From assembly GCA_017438525.1 (NCBI GenBank), contig JAFRVI010000001.1, forward strand, positions 1-40,960: a DNA stretch of 40,960 nucleotides. Reading direction: 5' to 3'. Both the position numbers and the translations under genes were made by a program. The notes beneath the pieces are model-generated. The model searched no databases and was not told the DNA's origin. It worked only from the letters and a program-made list of their open reading frames with translations. Below, piece by piece: positions 7,889 to 17,634 of this stretch. Origin of the DNA: Clostridia bacterium (GTDB taxonomy: Bacteria; Bacillota; Clostridia; Oscillospirales; RGIG8002). The number at the start of each line of letters is the position of its first letter. Positions within the stretch are counted from its first letter, which is position 1.

Positions 7889-10000
7889 ATGACAAAACTC
7901 GTAATCGTCGAGTCGCCGACCAAGGCGGCGACAATCAAGAAGTATCTCGGCAAGGGCTATATCATAGCCGCGTCCGTCGGCCACGTTCGCGACCTGCCGC
8001 AATCCCGCTTCGCCATAGATGTCGACAACGGCTTCGCTCCGGAGTATATTTCCATCAGGGGCAAGGCGCAGGTCATCAACGATCTGAAGAAGCTGGCGAA
8101 GAGCGCTGATAAAGTCTACCTTGCTCCCGACCCGGACCGCGAAGGCGAAGCGATCAGCTGGCACCTCGCCACGCTGCTCGGGCTCGATCCCGACAAGGAC
8201 GTTCGCGTGACCTTCAACGAGATCACCAAGACCGCGATCAAAGAGGGAATGGGCAACGCCCGCAGCATAAACATGGACCTTGTCAACGCCCAGCAGGCGA
8301 GACGTGTCCTTGACCGCATCGTCGGCTACAAGATCAGCCCGTTCCTCTGGAAGAAGGTAAAGCCCGGTCTTTCAGCCGGCAGAGTGCAGTCCGTCGTCGT
8401 CAAGCTGATTGTCGACCGTGAGCGCGAGATCCGCGCTTTCGAGCCGGAGGAGTACTGGACGATAGACGCCTACCTGCTCACCGCGGGCAAGAAGCCGTTT
8501 ACCGCCAAGTATTACGGCACCGCCAGCAAGAAGAAGGATCTTACCTGCAAGGCCGACGCCGACGCCGTCCTCGCGGACGTCAAGGGAGCGGACTTTAAGG
8601 TCGCTTCCATCAAGCACGTCGATAAGTCCCGCGCTCCGCTGCCGCCGTTTATGACGTCCACACTGCTTCAGGAGGCGGCCAAGCGCCTCAACTTCACCTC
8701 ACAGCGCACAATGCGTATCGCACAGGAGCTTTATGAAGGCGTAAGCATCGCCGGCCGCGGCACCGTCGGTATGATAACGTATATGAGAACCGACTCGCTC
8801 CGCCTTTCCGGCGAGGTCATCTACTCCGCCAGAAACTTCATCGGCGAGCGTTTCGGCTCCGCGTATCTGCCGTCCTCGCCGAAGGTGTATAAGACCAAAA
8901 AGAGCGCTCAGGACGCGCACGAAGCGATAAGGCCTACCGATCCCTACCTCGTGCCCGCCGAAATAAAGAGCAGTCTTTCTTCCGATCAGTACCGCCTTTA
9001 CAAGCTCATTTGGGAGCGCTTCATCGCCTGCCAGATGACAAACGCGCTGCTCGACAGCGTCAGCATAGATATCACCGCCAACCACAGCGTCTTCAAGGTG
9101 AACGGCTTCACCGTCAAGTTCCCCGGCTATATGTCCGTGTGGATGGAGGCGAAGGAGGACAAAGAGGACAACAAGAAGCTGCCCGAAATGTCCGAGGGCG
9201 AGATCGCTGAGCTTGTGAAGCTCATTCCCGAGCAGAAGTTCACTCAGCCGCCGGCAAGATATTCCGAAAACACACTCATCAAGGAGCTTGAGGATAAGGA
9301 GATCGGCAGACCGAGCACATATTCCGCGATTATCAGCACGGTCAGCAAGCGCGATTATATCCGCAAGGACGGCAAGTTCTTCGAGCCGACGCCGCTCGGC
9401 GAAGCGGTCACTGAGCTGATGGAGGATAGTTTCTCCGATATAGTCAGTACCGAGTTCACCGCCGGCATGGAGGAAAAACTCGATGAGATCGCCGACGGCG
9501 AAAAGGTCTGGAACAACGTAGTAGCGGACTTTTATGACGGATTTAGGAGCGAACTGACCGACGCTGAGAAAAAACTCGGCGACACGCGCGTCAAGGTGCC
9601 GGACGAAGTTACAGACGTCATCTGCGACAAGTGCGGCAGAAATATGGTCATCAAGATGGGCAGGAACGGCAAATTCCTTGCCTGCCCCGGCTTCCCGGAA
9701 TGCCGCAACACCAAGCCGCTTACCGAGGACGCCGAAGGCAGCTGTCCCGAATGCGGAGGCAAGATCGTCGCGCGCAGAAGCAAGAAGGGCGCGAAGTTCT
9801 ACGGCTGCTCCAACTATCCGGGATGCAAGTTCATGACCTGGGACGATCCCACCAAGGAGACCTGCCCGAAATGCGGCAGCACGCTCTTTGTCAAGCGCAA
9901 CTTCAGATTCCGCGTCGGCGTGCATTGTCTGAAGGATGGCTGCGGCTACGAAAAGCTCAACAAGGGCGCGAAGTCCGCGGATAAGGAAGATAAAAAGTGA
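7889..10000 (+). CDS. topA: DNA topoisomerase I (type IA)
   Basis: The 703-residue enzyme relaxes negative supercoils through a transient 5'-phosphotyrosine. The TOPRIM domain starts at once (KLVIVESPTKAATIKKYL, Glu8; acidic DPDREGE at about 81-87). The catalytic tyrosine is Tyr298 in GMITYMRTDS. Three C-terminal Cys4 zinc ribbons are intact (CDKCG...CPGFPEC, CPECGG...CSNYPGC, CPKCG...CLKDGC). ATG at 7889 was chosen because MTKLVIVESP is the family N terminus and GGAGGAAGG lies just upstream; the longer GTG at 7865 would place the ribosome site inside the gene. The stop overlaps the trmFO start (GTGA). Confidence 0.98.
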   Translation: MTKLVIVESPTKAATIKKYLGKGYIIAASVGHVRDLPQSRFAIDVDNGFAPEYISIRGKAQVINDLKKLAKSADKVYLAPDPDREGEAISWHLATLLGLDPDKDVRVTFNEITKTAIKEGMGNARSINMDLVNAQQARRVLDRIVGYKISPFLWKKVKPGLSAGRVQSVVVKLIVDREREIRAFEPEEYWTIDAYLLTAGKKPFTAKYYGTASKKKDLTCKADADAVLADVKGADFKVASIKHVDKSRAPLPPFMTSTLLQEAAKRLNFTSQRTMRIAQELYEGVSIAGRGTVGMITYMRTDSLRLSGEVIYSARNFIGERFGSAYLPSSPKVYKTKKSAQDAHEAIRPTDPYLVPAEIKSSLSSDQYRLYKLIWERFIACQMTNALLDSVSIDITANHSVFKVNGFTVKFPGYMSVWMEAKEDKEDNKKLPEMSEGEIAELVKLIPEQKFTQPPARYSENTLIKELEDKEIGRPSTYSAIISTVSKRDYIRKDGKFFEPTPLGEAVTELMEDSFSDIVSTEFTAGMEEKLDEIADGEKVWNNVVADFYDGFRSELTDAEKKLGDTRVKVPDEVTDVICDKCGRNMVIKMGRNGKFLACPGFPECRNTKPLTEDAEGSCPECGGKIVARRSKKGAKFYGCSNYPGCKFMTWDDPTKETCPKCGSTLFVKRNFRFRVGVHCLKDGCGYEKLNKGAKSADKEDKK

Positions 10001-11301
10001 AAGCGACCGTGATAGGAGCCGGCCTCGCCGGTTGTGAGGCGGCGTATTATCTCGCGCGGCGCGGCGTCGAAGTCGAGCTTCGGGAGATGAAACCGGAGCG
10101 GTTTTCGCCCGCACACGTGAGCGAAAACTTCGCCGAGCTCGTCTGCTCGAACTCGCTGAAATCCGACGATCCCGCCACCGCCTCCGGAATGCTGAAAACG
10201 GAGCTGCGTATGCTCGGCTCGATAGTGCTTTCCTGCGCGGACGTTACCTCCGTTCCCGCGGGGGGAGCGCTGGCGGTCGACCGCGACGCATTTTCCGCCG
10301 AGGTCACGAAGCGGATATCCGAATGCGGCAATATAACCGTCGTCCGCAGGGAAGCGCTTGAAATACCGGAGGGTGAAGTGATAATCGCCACCGGCCCGCT
10401 TACGAGCGACGCGATGGCGCGAAAGATCGAGGAGCTGACCGGCGGGGAAGGACTGCACTTTTTCGACGCGGCTTCGCCGATAGTGACCGCCGAAAGCGTC
10501 GACGCTTCCAAAAGCTTCCGCCTCGCCAGATACGGCAAGGGCGGCGACGATTACATCAACTGCCCGCTCACAAAAGACGAATACGAGGCGTTCTGGCGCG
10601 AGCTCGTCGCCGCGGAGACCGCTCCGCTGCACGAATTCGAGAAGGAGTGCAAGGTTTTCGAGAGCTGTATGCCCGTCGAGATAGCCGCGAAGCGCGGGCC
10701 GGACACTCTCCGCTTCGGGATACTCAAGCCCGTCGGGCTCGTAGATCCCGCGACCGGACGCCGCCCTTACGCGGTGCTCCAGCTGCGGCAGGATAACGCG
10801 GAAGGCACGCTTTACAACCTCGTCGGTTTCCAGACAAACCTTAAATTCGGCGAGCAGAAGCGCGTTTTCTCGATGATACCGGCGCTCGCGAACGCGGAAT
10901 TCGTCCGCTACGGCGTGATGCACAGAAACACCTACCTCGATTCGCCGCGGCTGCTCGATCGCGACTTTTCGCTGAGAAGCGATCCGCGCATATATTTCGC
11001 AGGGCAGATGACCGGCGTCGAGGGCTACATCGAATCCGCGATGAGCGGACTCGTCGCGGGAATTGCGTGCTTCAAGCGGCTGAACGGCGAAACGCTCCCG
11101 CCGTTCCCGCGTGAAACGGGTATCGGCGCGCTGACGGCGTATATTTCGTCCGAAAACGCCGATTTCCAGCCGATGAATATCAACTTCGGCATACTTCCGG
11201 ATACGGAAGAGCACATAAGAGACAAAAAAGAAAAGCGCAGGCGGCTTTCCGAAAGATCGGCCGCGGCGCTGAAACGATATATTTCCGAAAACGACATCTG
11301 A
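9997..11301 (+). CDS. trmFO: tRNA (uracil-54-C5)-methyltransferase, folate/FAD-dependent
   Basis: TrmFO makes ribothymidine at tRNA position 54 using methylenetetrahydrofolate as carbon donor and FAD/NADPH. The 434-residue product has the FAD Rossmann motif VIGAGLAGCEAAYYLARRG at the N terminus and the family segments SENFAELVCSNSLKS and YFAGQMTGVEGYIESAMSGL. The GTG start overlaps the topA stop and has AAGGAAG upstream. The order topA-trmFO is common in Firmicutes and suggests one transcript with dprA. Confidence 0.97.
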   Translation: MKATVIGAGLAGCEAAYYLARRGVEVELREMKPERFSPAHVSENFAELVCSNSLKSDDPATASGMLKTELRMLGSIVLSCADVTSVPAGGALAVDRDAFSAEVTKRISECGNITVVRREALEIPEGEVIIATGPLTSDAMARKIEELTGGEGLHFFDAASPIVTAESVDASKSFRLARYGKGGDDYINCPLTKDEYEAFWRELVAAETAPLHEFEKECKVFESCMPVEIAAKRGPDTLRFGILKPVGLVDPATGRRPYAVLQLRQDNAEGTLYNLVGFQTNLKFGEQKRVFSMIPALANAEFVRYGVMHRNTYLDSPRLLDRDFSLRSDPRIYFAGQMTGVEGYIESAMSGLVAGIACFKRLNGETLPPFPRETGIGALTAYISSENADFQPMNINFGILPDTEEHIRDKKEKRRRLSERSAAALKRYISENDI

Positions 11302-11317
11302 TAGGGAGGAAAGACGA

Positions 11318-12316
11318 ATGAAGGTAATAATCGACGCGTTCGGAGGAGACAACGCTCCTCTGGAGATAATCAAAGGCGCCGTAATGGGTGCCGAGAAGTT
11401 CGATGTCGACGTGATTCTCGTCGGAAAGCAGGATGAAATAAAGCGCGTTATGGAGAAGAACCAGATCTCCGGCAAGCGCGCCGAAATCGCGAACGCGGAC
11501 GAGGTCTTCCCGATGGACGGCAATCCCGCTCTCGCGGTCAAAGAGGGCATGGAGACGTCGCTCGTCAAGGGGTTGAGCATGCTCGCCGCCGGAGACGGAG
11601 ACGCATACGTTTCCGCCGGAAACACCGGAGCGATGATGCTCGGCGCTTCCCTCATAGTCAAGCGCGTCAGAGGCATCCGCAGAGCCGCGCTCGCCACACT
11701 TGTGCCCTGTGTCGACGGCAACTATCTGCTGCTCGACTGCGGTGCGACCATAGAGGTCAGCCCCGAAGTGCTTACGCAATTCGGCCTTATGGGCAGCATC
11801 TATATGGAGAAGGTCGAGGGACGCGAGAACCCCAGAGTCGGCCTTGTCAACATCGGCACCGAGGAGAACAAGGGCACCGACCTGCTCCGCGAGACGTATC
11901 AGATGATGAAGGCGTCGGAGTACAACTTCATTGGCAATATCGAGGGAAGAGAGCTCCCGATGGGCGGTTGCGACGTCGCCGTCGCGGACGGCTTCACCGG
12001 CAACGTCGTGCTGAAGGTCACCGAAGGAATGGGCTTCATGGCGAAGCACTATCTGAAGGATATGTTCGGCAAGAACTTTATGACCAAGGGCGCGGCTCTG
12101 ATGATCTCCAAGGGGCTTCGCGCCGTCAACAGCGCGATGGATTACTCTTCTGTCGGCGGAGCGCCGATGATGGGAATGAAAAAGCCCGTTATCAAGGCGC
12201 ACGGCAGCTCCAAGGCGCTCGCGATCTGCAACGCCGTCAGGCAGGCGGTGCTTTATAAGAAGAACAACGTTATCGGAATAATCGAAGAGAGTATGGACGG
12301 AGAAGAGGCAGAATAG
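11318..12316 (+). CDS. plsX: Phosphate acyltransferase PlsX
   Basis: PlsX converts acyl-ACP plus phosphate to acyl-phosphate, which feeds PlsY in phosphatidic acid synthesis. The 332-residue product shows IIDAFGGDNAPLEIIKGAV at the start, the SAGNTGAMMLGASLIVKR segment, LLDCGATIEVSPEVLTQFG, and GFTGNVVLKVTEGM. GGGAGGAAAG precedes the ATG. It is followed directly by rnc with 4 bases between; acpP, often placed between them, is absent here. Confidence 0.97.
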   Translation: MKVIIDAFGGDNAPLEIIKGAVMGAEKFDVDVILVGKQDEIKRVMEKNQISGKRAEIANADEVFPMDGNPALAVKEGMETSLVKGLSMLAAGDGDAYVSAGNTGAMMLGASLIVKRVRGIRRAALATLVPCVDGNYLLLDCGATIEVSPEVLTQFGLMGSIYMEKVEGRENPRVGLVNIGTEENKGTDLLRETYQMMKASEYNFIGNIEGRELPMGGCDVAVADGFTGNVVLKVTEGMGFMAKHYLKDMFGKNFMTKGAALMISKGLRAVNSAMDYSSVGGAPMMGMKKPVIKAHGSSKALAICNAVRQAVLYKKNNVIGIIEESMDGEEAE

Positions 12317-12320
12317 CAAC

Positions 12321-13010
12321 GTGAATATCAGCGATAAAACCGATCTGCAAAACAGAATAGGATATAAATTCAAAGACGAGAGTCTGCTCTTCAGAGCGCT
12401 CACGCATTCGTCCTACTCGAACGAGCACAAGGGCGCGGAATGCAACGAACGCCTGGAGTTTCTGGGCGATTCCGTGCTGTCGGTGATAACTGCGGAGTTT
12501 CTGTATTCCGCGCTGCCGGACAGCCGCGAGGGACTGCTTACCCGCGTTCGCGCCGCGCTCGTCAACGAGAAGGCGCTGGCGGAATACGCCGCGCAGATAA
12601 AGCTCGGCGATGAGCTTTTCCTCAACAGCGGCGAGGAGGCGACAGGCGGCAGAACGCGTCCATCAGTGACCTCCGACGCGTTCGAGGCGCTTATCGCGGC
12701 GATTTTCATAGACGGCGGTATGGAGGCGGCTAAGGAGTTCGTCCTGCCCTTTATTACCGAGGGGTTCCGCAGGCGCGAGATAAGACGCGAAGACGCGAAG
12801 TCCGCATTGCAGGAGTTCGTCCAGCGCAAGAAGGGGAGCCGTATCGAATACGTGCTCGCGGGCGAAGAGGGCCCCGACCACGCCAAGCGCTTCCGGATAG
12901 AGCTTTACGTCAACGGCAAGCTCGCGGGGCGCGGCGAGGCGACCAGCAAAAAGGAAGCCGAGCAGAACGCCGCCGCCGAGGCGCTGAGAAACTACTCGAA
13001 TGAAAACTGA
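12321..13010 (+). CDS. rnc: Ribonuclease III
   Basis: RNase III cleaves double-stranded RNA, including rRNA precursors. The 229-residue product carries the catalytic signature NERLEFLGDSVL (residues 42-53) and the second acidic pair in SDAFEALIAAIFIDGG (Asp119, Glu122). A C-terminal double-stranded RNA-binding domain (about 155-225) ends KKEAEQNAAAEAL. The GTG start at 12321 has only a weak AAGAGG upstream, consistent with coupling to plsX. It overlaps the next radical SAM gene by 11 bases. Confidence 0.97.
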   Translation: MNISDKTDLQNRIGYKFKDESLLFRALTHSSYSNEHKGAECNERLEFLGDSVLSVITAEFLYSALPDSREGLLTRVRAALVNEKALAEYAAQIKLGDELFLNSGEEATGGRTRPSVTSDAFEALIAAIFIDGGMEAAKEFVLPFITEGFRRREIRREDAKSALQEFVQRKKGSRIEYVLAGEEGPDHAKRFRIELYVNGKLAGRGEATSKKEAEQNAAAEALRNYSNEN

Positions 13011-13998
13011 AGCGAGAGCCGCCGTGTTCGTGCCGCATCTCGGCTGCCCGAACGACTGCGTCTTCTGTAACCAGCGCGCGATAGCGGGCGTCACAGTTCC
13101 CGCGACGCCGGAGGACGTGCATATCGCCGCCCGTCGCGTCAGAAACGCCGGCGCGGAGAACGCCGAGATCGCCTTTTTCGGCGGAAGCTTCACCGCGATA
13201 GAGCGCGGATATATGCGTTCGCTGCTTAATGCGGCGCGGGAAGAACTCGATAAAGGCGGTTTCTCGGGCATACGGCTTTCCACCCGTCCCGACTGTATCG
13301 ACGAAGAGGTGCTCGGCGAGCTGAAAGCCGCGGGCGTTACGATTATCGAGCTCGGCGCGCAGAGCATGCGCGACGAAGTGCTTTTCAAAAGCGGCAGAGG
13401 GCACACCGTGGACGACACGCGCCGCGCCTCCGCGCTGATAAAAGCGAAGGGCATACGCCTCGGTCTGCAGATGATGACAGGTCTGCCGGGCGATGACGAC
13501 AAAGGCGCGCTTTTCACAGCGAACGAAATTGTGAAACTCGCTCCGGAATGCGTGCGGATATATCCGACCGTAGTGCTGAAAAACACCGCGCTTGCGCGTA
13601 TGTACGCGTCGGGCGAATACCGTCCGCAGACGGTCGGCGAAGCCGTGGAGCTCTGCGTAAAGCTCGTCCGTGTCTTCGACGAAGCGGGCGTTAAAATAAT
13701 CCGCCTCGGCCTGCAGCGTACCGAAAGCTGCGAAAGCGACGTCGTCGCGGGCGCGTGGCATCCCGCCTTCGGCGAGCTTGTCTACGGCGAGCTGAAATAC
13801 GCCGATATGCGCCGCTTTTTCGCGGCGAACCCGCCCGAAAAAGGCGGCGAATACACGGTCTCATGCGGAAGCGGCAGCGTGTCGCTCTTCGTCGGGCAGA
13901 ACCGCAGGAACTTTGCCCGCCTCGCCGGTGAATTCGGCGTAAAGATAAAAACGGACGTCTCCGGAACGTTTCCGGAGGGCGCGATAAGACGAATATAA
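13000..13998 (+). CDS. Radical SAM protein of the Elp3-like group, unknown substrate
   Basis: The 332-residue product begins with a radical SAM cluster motif CPNDCVFC (Cys16, Cys20, Cys23), followed by FFGGSFTAIERGYM, LSTRPDCIDEEVL, IELGAQSMRDEVL and LQMMTGLPGDDD. These are shared with the N-terminal half of Elp3 and related oxygen-independent radical enzymes. The acetyltransferase half of Elp3 is absent, so tRNA wobble modification is only one possibility. The gene sits between rnc and smc in many Clostridia, overlapping rnc; its substrate is not known to me. Confidence 0.85.
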   Translation: MKTEARAAVFVPHLGCPNDCVFCNQRAIAGVTVPATPEDVHIAARRVRNAGAENAEIAFFGGSFTAIERGYMRSLLNAAREELDKGGFSGIRLSTRPDCIDEEVLGELKAAGVTIIELGAQSMRDEVLFKSGRGHTVDDTRRASALIKAKGIRLGLQMMTGLPGDDDKGALFTANEIVKLAPECVRIYPTVVLKNTALARMYASGEYRPQTVGEAVELCVKLVRVFDEAGVKIIRLGLQRTESCESDVVAGAWHPAFGELVYGELKYADMRRFFAANPPEKGGEYTVSCGSGSVSLFVGQNRRNFARLAGEFGVKIKTDVSGTFPEGAIRRI

Positions 13999-14016
13999 AC
14001 AGATTGAGAAAGGGAG

Positions 14017-14033
14017 CGCCGCGCAACGCGGCG
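14017..14033 (+). promoter_or_regulatory. GC-only hairpin immediately before the smc ribosome site
   Basis: CGCCGCG (14017-14023) and CGCGGCG (14027-14033) form a perfect 7-bp stem with a 3-base loop. The stem directly abuts the GGAG that serves smc (ATG at 14044), so it could limit or couple translation of smc. Confidence 0.45.
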
Positions 14034-14043
14034 GAGAAAAAGA

Positions 14044-17000
14044 ATGAAGCTGAAACAACTCGAAATACAGGGCTTCAAATCCTTCCCCGAACGGCTGACG
14101 ATGGGCTTCGGGAAGGGAATGACCGCGATAGTCGGCCCCAACGGAAGCGGCAAGAGCAACGTCTCCGACGCGATCCGCTGGGTCCTCGGCGAGCAGTCCT
14201 CAAAGTCCCTCCGCGGCGTGAAGATGGAAGACGTCATCTTCAACGGCACACGCCGTCCGAACGGCGCGCCGATGCGCAAGGCGCAGGGCTTCGCGGAAGT
14301 CACGCTCACGCTGGATAATTCCGGCCGCGAGCTCGCCGTCGACGACGACGAAGTCAACGTCACCCGCCGCTACTACCGTTCCGGCGAGAGCGAATACCTG
14401 ATAAACAAAAAGCTCGTTCGCCTTAAGGACGTTTACGAGCTGTTCATGGATACCGGACTCGGCAGAGACGGCTATTCGCTGATAGGGCAGGGCAGGATCG
14501 CCGAGATCGTCGCCGCCAAGAGCGACGACCGCCGCGAGATATTCGAGGAGGCCGCCGGTATCTCCAAATACCGCTACCGCAAAGAAGACGCCGAGCGCAA
14601 GCTCGCGCGCACCGAGGATAACCTCGTCCGTCTGCGCGACATAATCACCGAACTTGAAGGGCGCATAGGGCCCCTCAAGGAGCAGGCGGAAAAAGCGAAA
14701 AAGTACAACGCCTTCCGCGATGAGAAAAAGGAGCTTGAAATAGGGCTCTGGCTCGTCTGGATGGACAAGGCGAAGAAGAATACCGCGGATTACGACGGCA
14801 AGATAGCCGTCGTCAGAGAGCGTTACGACAGCATAATCAAGTCCGACGAGGATTTCGACAAGCAGATCGACGACGCGTTCAACGATATGAACCGCATCAC
14901 CGCGGATATGGATACCCTGCGCCGCGAGGCGACGGCGTTTGACGAGAAGGCCGCCGAGCTGCGCGAGCAGGCGGCGCTGCTGAGCTACGACGCTGAAAAG
15001 AGCGCCGAAGCGTCCGAAAAGCTGAAATCCGAGATCGCCGCCGCCGAGGAGCGCGCGAAGGAGCTCTTCGCCTCCGTCGACGAGCAGGAAGCCAAGCTGA
15101 AAGAAATATACGCCGACCGCGACGGCGTTTCCGCGCAGATAGAAACCGTTTTGGCCGAGCTCGCTTCCGTCGTCAGTGACGACGAGAAGGCGGGCGCCGA
15201 GATAAACGAACTCGAGAGCCGCCTTTCCGCGAAGGAGATCGAGCTTACCGACCTTCGCATCGAGCTCAGCGGCTGCGAGCGTTTGCTCGACGAGGCGAAG
15301 CCGCGCGAGGAGCAGCTCGCTCAGCGCGAAGCGGAAGCGAAAGAGAAACTCGCCGAAGCCGAGAAGCGTTACGATGCCGCCGCGGAGCAGAAGGAGACCT
15401 GCGATAAGAAGCTCCGCGCGAATATCAACTCCTGTATGGGCTTCGATAAGCTGCTCGAGGCGAAGCGCGCCAAGCTTGCGCGCACCGAGGAAGAGCAGAA
15501 GCAGGCGCTCGTCAGATGCGATACGCTGAAGCACCGCGCAGATACCCTGCGCGATATGGAAAAGCACATGGAGGGCTTCTCCGGCAGCGTCAAGAGCGTT
15601 GCCGACCGCGCGAAAGCGGGCGTCCTCAAGGGCGTTATCGGCACCGTCGCGGAGCTCATAAAGGTCGAGCAGAAGTACGCCGTAGCGGTCGAAACCGCGC
15701 TCGGCGCGGGGCTCCAGAACGTCGTCGTCAGTGACGAGGAAGCCGCGAAACGCGCCATCGACGTGCTGAAGCGCGAGGGGCTCGGCAGAGCGACCTTCCT
15801 TCCGCTGACCTCCGTCAAGGGCAGAAAGCTCAACGAAGCCGGGGTTGACAAATGCGCCGGATTCATCGGTTATGGCACGGATATCGTCAACTATGACAAG
15901 CAATACGAAGGCGTCATTTCCTACCTGCTCGGCGGCACGGTCGTCGCCGCAGATCTCGACAAGGGAACGGAGATCGCCAGGAAATACGGATACAGATTCA
16001 GGATAGTCACGCTTGACGGCCAGGTCATCAACGCCGGCGGCAGCTTTACCGGCGGCTCGCAGAGCAAAAACAGCGGCATACTTTCCCGCCGCGGCGAGAT
16101 CGAGAAGCTGGAAAAAGAACTGCTGACCGCGAAGAAAACCGCCGACGAACTCACCGCCGTTGCCGAGGAGCAGCGCAACGCGCTCGCGACCTCGCAGGCG
16201 GAATACGACGCGCTGCGCGCCGAGCAGACCGCTCTGCGTGAAGACATCCTCAAAGCCGAAGGCGAGGTCAACCTCCACGCCTCCGCGCTTGAAGCGGAAC
16301 GCCAGGTGCTCGACAATATCGCGTCCGAACGCGAGAACGGCGACGCGAACGCCGCGAAGCTGAAGGCGCAGGCCGAAGCCGCGAAGAAGGGCATCGCCGC
16401 CGCCGAGAAGGACGGCGAATCCCTCCGCGCCGAGCTCGCTTCGCTCACCGAGGGCAGGAGCGGCATAGACGGCCGCCGCCGCGAGCTGACCGACAAGGTC
16501 AACGAGCTGAAGCTCAAGGTCAGCGAAGCGGAGATAACCGCCTCCGCGCAGCAGAGCCGCATAAACGACACGAAAGCGCGTATCGCCGAGCTGCACAACG
16601 CGAAAGACAACTACGAGCGCGAGCTCCGCGAGATCGCCGAGCGCACCGCTCAGTCGCAGGGTAAGGCGCAGGACGTCGGCGGCGAGATCGCCGAGCTGCG
16701 CAGAAAGGCCGAGGAAAACCGCGCGAAAGCGGACGCGATGCTTTCCGAACGCGAGAGCCGCGAGCAGAGCATCAGCGTGCTTCGCCGCCGCAAAGACAGC
16801 GTTTCATCCGAGCGCGACGGCGTCATCCGCGAGCTGACCACGCTCGAGAGCAAGCGCGCGAATATAGACGTTGAATACAAGAACATACTCGACAAGCTCT
16901 ACGAGGAATACGGCCTTACCCGCAACGAAGCGGAAACCGTCGGCAAGCGCCCCGAAGAGATCGGCAAGGCGCAGCGCCGCCTGAACGAAATAAAGAGCGG

Positions 17001-17631
17001 CATCAAAGCCCTCGGCGACGTAAACGTCGGCGCGATAGAGGAGTACGCGGAGGTTTCCGAGCGTTACGAATTCCTCGACGAGCAGGTCGGCGACTGCGAA
17101 GAGTCAAAGAAACAGCTGCTCGGCATCATCGGCGAATGCACCGAGTCGATGCGCGATATGTTCAACGAGCAGTTCGCCGTCATAAACAAGAACTTCGGCG
17201 AGGTGTTTACCGAAATGTTCGGCGGCGGCAACGCTTCTCTGGAGCTGAGCAACGCCGATTCGCCGCTTGATTCCGGCATCGAGATAAAGGCGCAGCCGCC
17301 CGGCAAGGTCGTCAAGAACCTTTCGGCGCTGTCCGGAGGCGAGCAGGCGCTCGTCGCGATCTGCATCTACTTCGCGATACTCCGCGCCCATCCGTCGCCC
17401 TTCTGCGTGCTCGACGAGATCGACACCGCGCTTGACGAGGCCAACGTCGGCAAGTTCTCCGACTTCCTGACGCAGATGAAGGATATACAGTTCGTCGTCA
17501 TCACCCACCGCCGCGGCACTATGGAGGTCGCGGACGTCCTCTACGGCGTCACCATGGAGGAGCCCGGCGTCTCGAAGGTCGTTTCGCTGGATATGAGGGA
17601 GCTCGAAAAGCAGCTCAAGGAGAAAAAATAA
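14044..17631 (+). CDS. smc: Chromosome segregation ATPase SMC
   Basis: SMC is the core of the bacterial condensin that organises and segregates the chromosome, with ScpA and ScpB as partners (not in this window). The 1195-residue product has Walker A GPNGSGKS (31-38), two long Glu/Lys/Ala-rich coiled coils and a hinge around residues 515-670 (GVLKGVIGTVAELIKV to the GGSFTGGSQSKNSG region). The C-terminal head has signature LSGGEQ (1096-1101) and Walker B VLDEIDTALDEANV (from 1122). The length is typical. The gene is followed by ftsY after 3 bases, as in most Firmicutes. Confidence 0.98.
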   Translation: MKLKQLEIQGFKSFPERLTMGFGKGMTAIVGPNGSGKSNVSDAIRWVLGEQSSKSLRGVKMEDVIFNGTRRPNGAPMRKAQGFAEVTLTLDNSGRELAVDDDEVNVTRRYYRSGESEYLINKKLVRLKDVYELFMDTGLGRDGYSLIGQGRIAEIVAAKSDDRREIFEEAAGISKYRYRKEDAERKLARTEDNLVRLRDIITELEGRIGPLKEQAEKAKKYNAFRDEKKELEIGLWLVWMDKAKKNTADYDGKIAVVRERYDSIIKSDEDFDKQIDDAFNDMNRITADMDTLRREATAFDEKAAELREQAALLSYDAEKSAEASEKLKSEIAAAEERAKELFASVDEQEAKLKEIYADRDGVSAQIETVLAELASVVSDDEKAGAEINELESRLSAKEIELTDLRIELSGCERLLDEAKPREEQLAQREAEAKEKLAEAEKRYDAAAEQKETCDKKLRANINSCMGFDKLLEAKRAKLARTEEEQKQALVRCDTLKHRADTLRDMEKHMEGFSGSVKSVADRAKAGVLKGVIGTVAELIKVEQKYAVAVETALGAGLQNVVVSDEEAAKRAIDVLKREGLGRATFLPLTSVKGRKLNEAGVDKCAGFIGYGTDIVNYDKQYEGVISYLLGGTVVAADLDKGTEIARKYGYRFRIVTLDGQVINAGGSFTGGSQSKNSGILSRRGEIEKLEKELLTAKKTADELTAVAEEQRNALATSQAEYDALRAEQTALREDILKAEGEVNLHASALEAERQVLDNIASERENGDANAAKLKAQAEAAKKGIAAAEKDGESLRAELASLTEGRSGIDGRRRELTDKVNELKLKVSEAEITASAQQSRINDTKARIAELHNAKDNYERELREIAERTAQSQGKAQDVGGEIAELRRKAEENRAKADAMLSERESREQSISVLRRRKDSVSSERDGVIRELTTLESKRANIDVEYKNILDKLYEEYGLTRNEAETVGKRPEEIGKAQRRLNEIKSGIKALGDVNVGAIEEYAEVSERYEFLDEQVGDCEESKKQLLGIIGECTESMRDMFNEQFAVINKNFGEVFTEMFGGGNASLELSNADSPLDSGIEIKAQPPGKVVKNLSALSGGEQALVAICIYFAILRAHPSPFCVLDEIDTALDEANVGKFSDFLTQMKDIQFVVITHRRGTMEVADVLYGVTMEEPGVSKVVSLDMRELEKQLKEKK

Positions 17632-17634
17632 GCA

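Noticed and set aside
9946..11721. 591-residue minus-strand frame opposite trmFO and plsX
   Set aside because: Crosses the boundary of two well-supported plus-strand genes and shows no protein family features.
14200..16596. 798-residue minus-strand frame opposite smc
   Set aside because: Antisense shadow of the coiled-coil codons; no ribosome site or family features.
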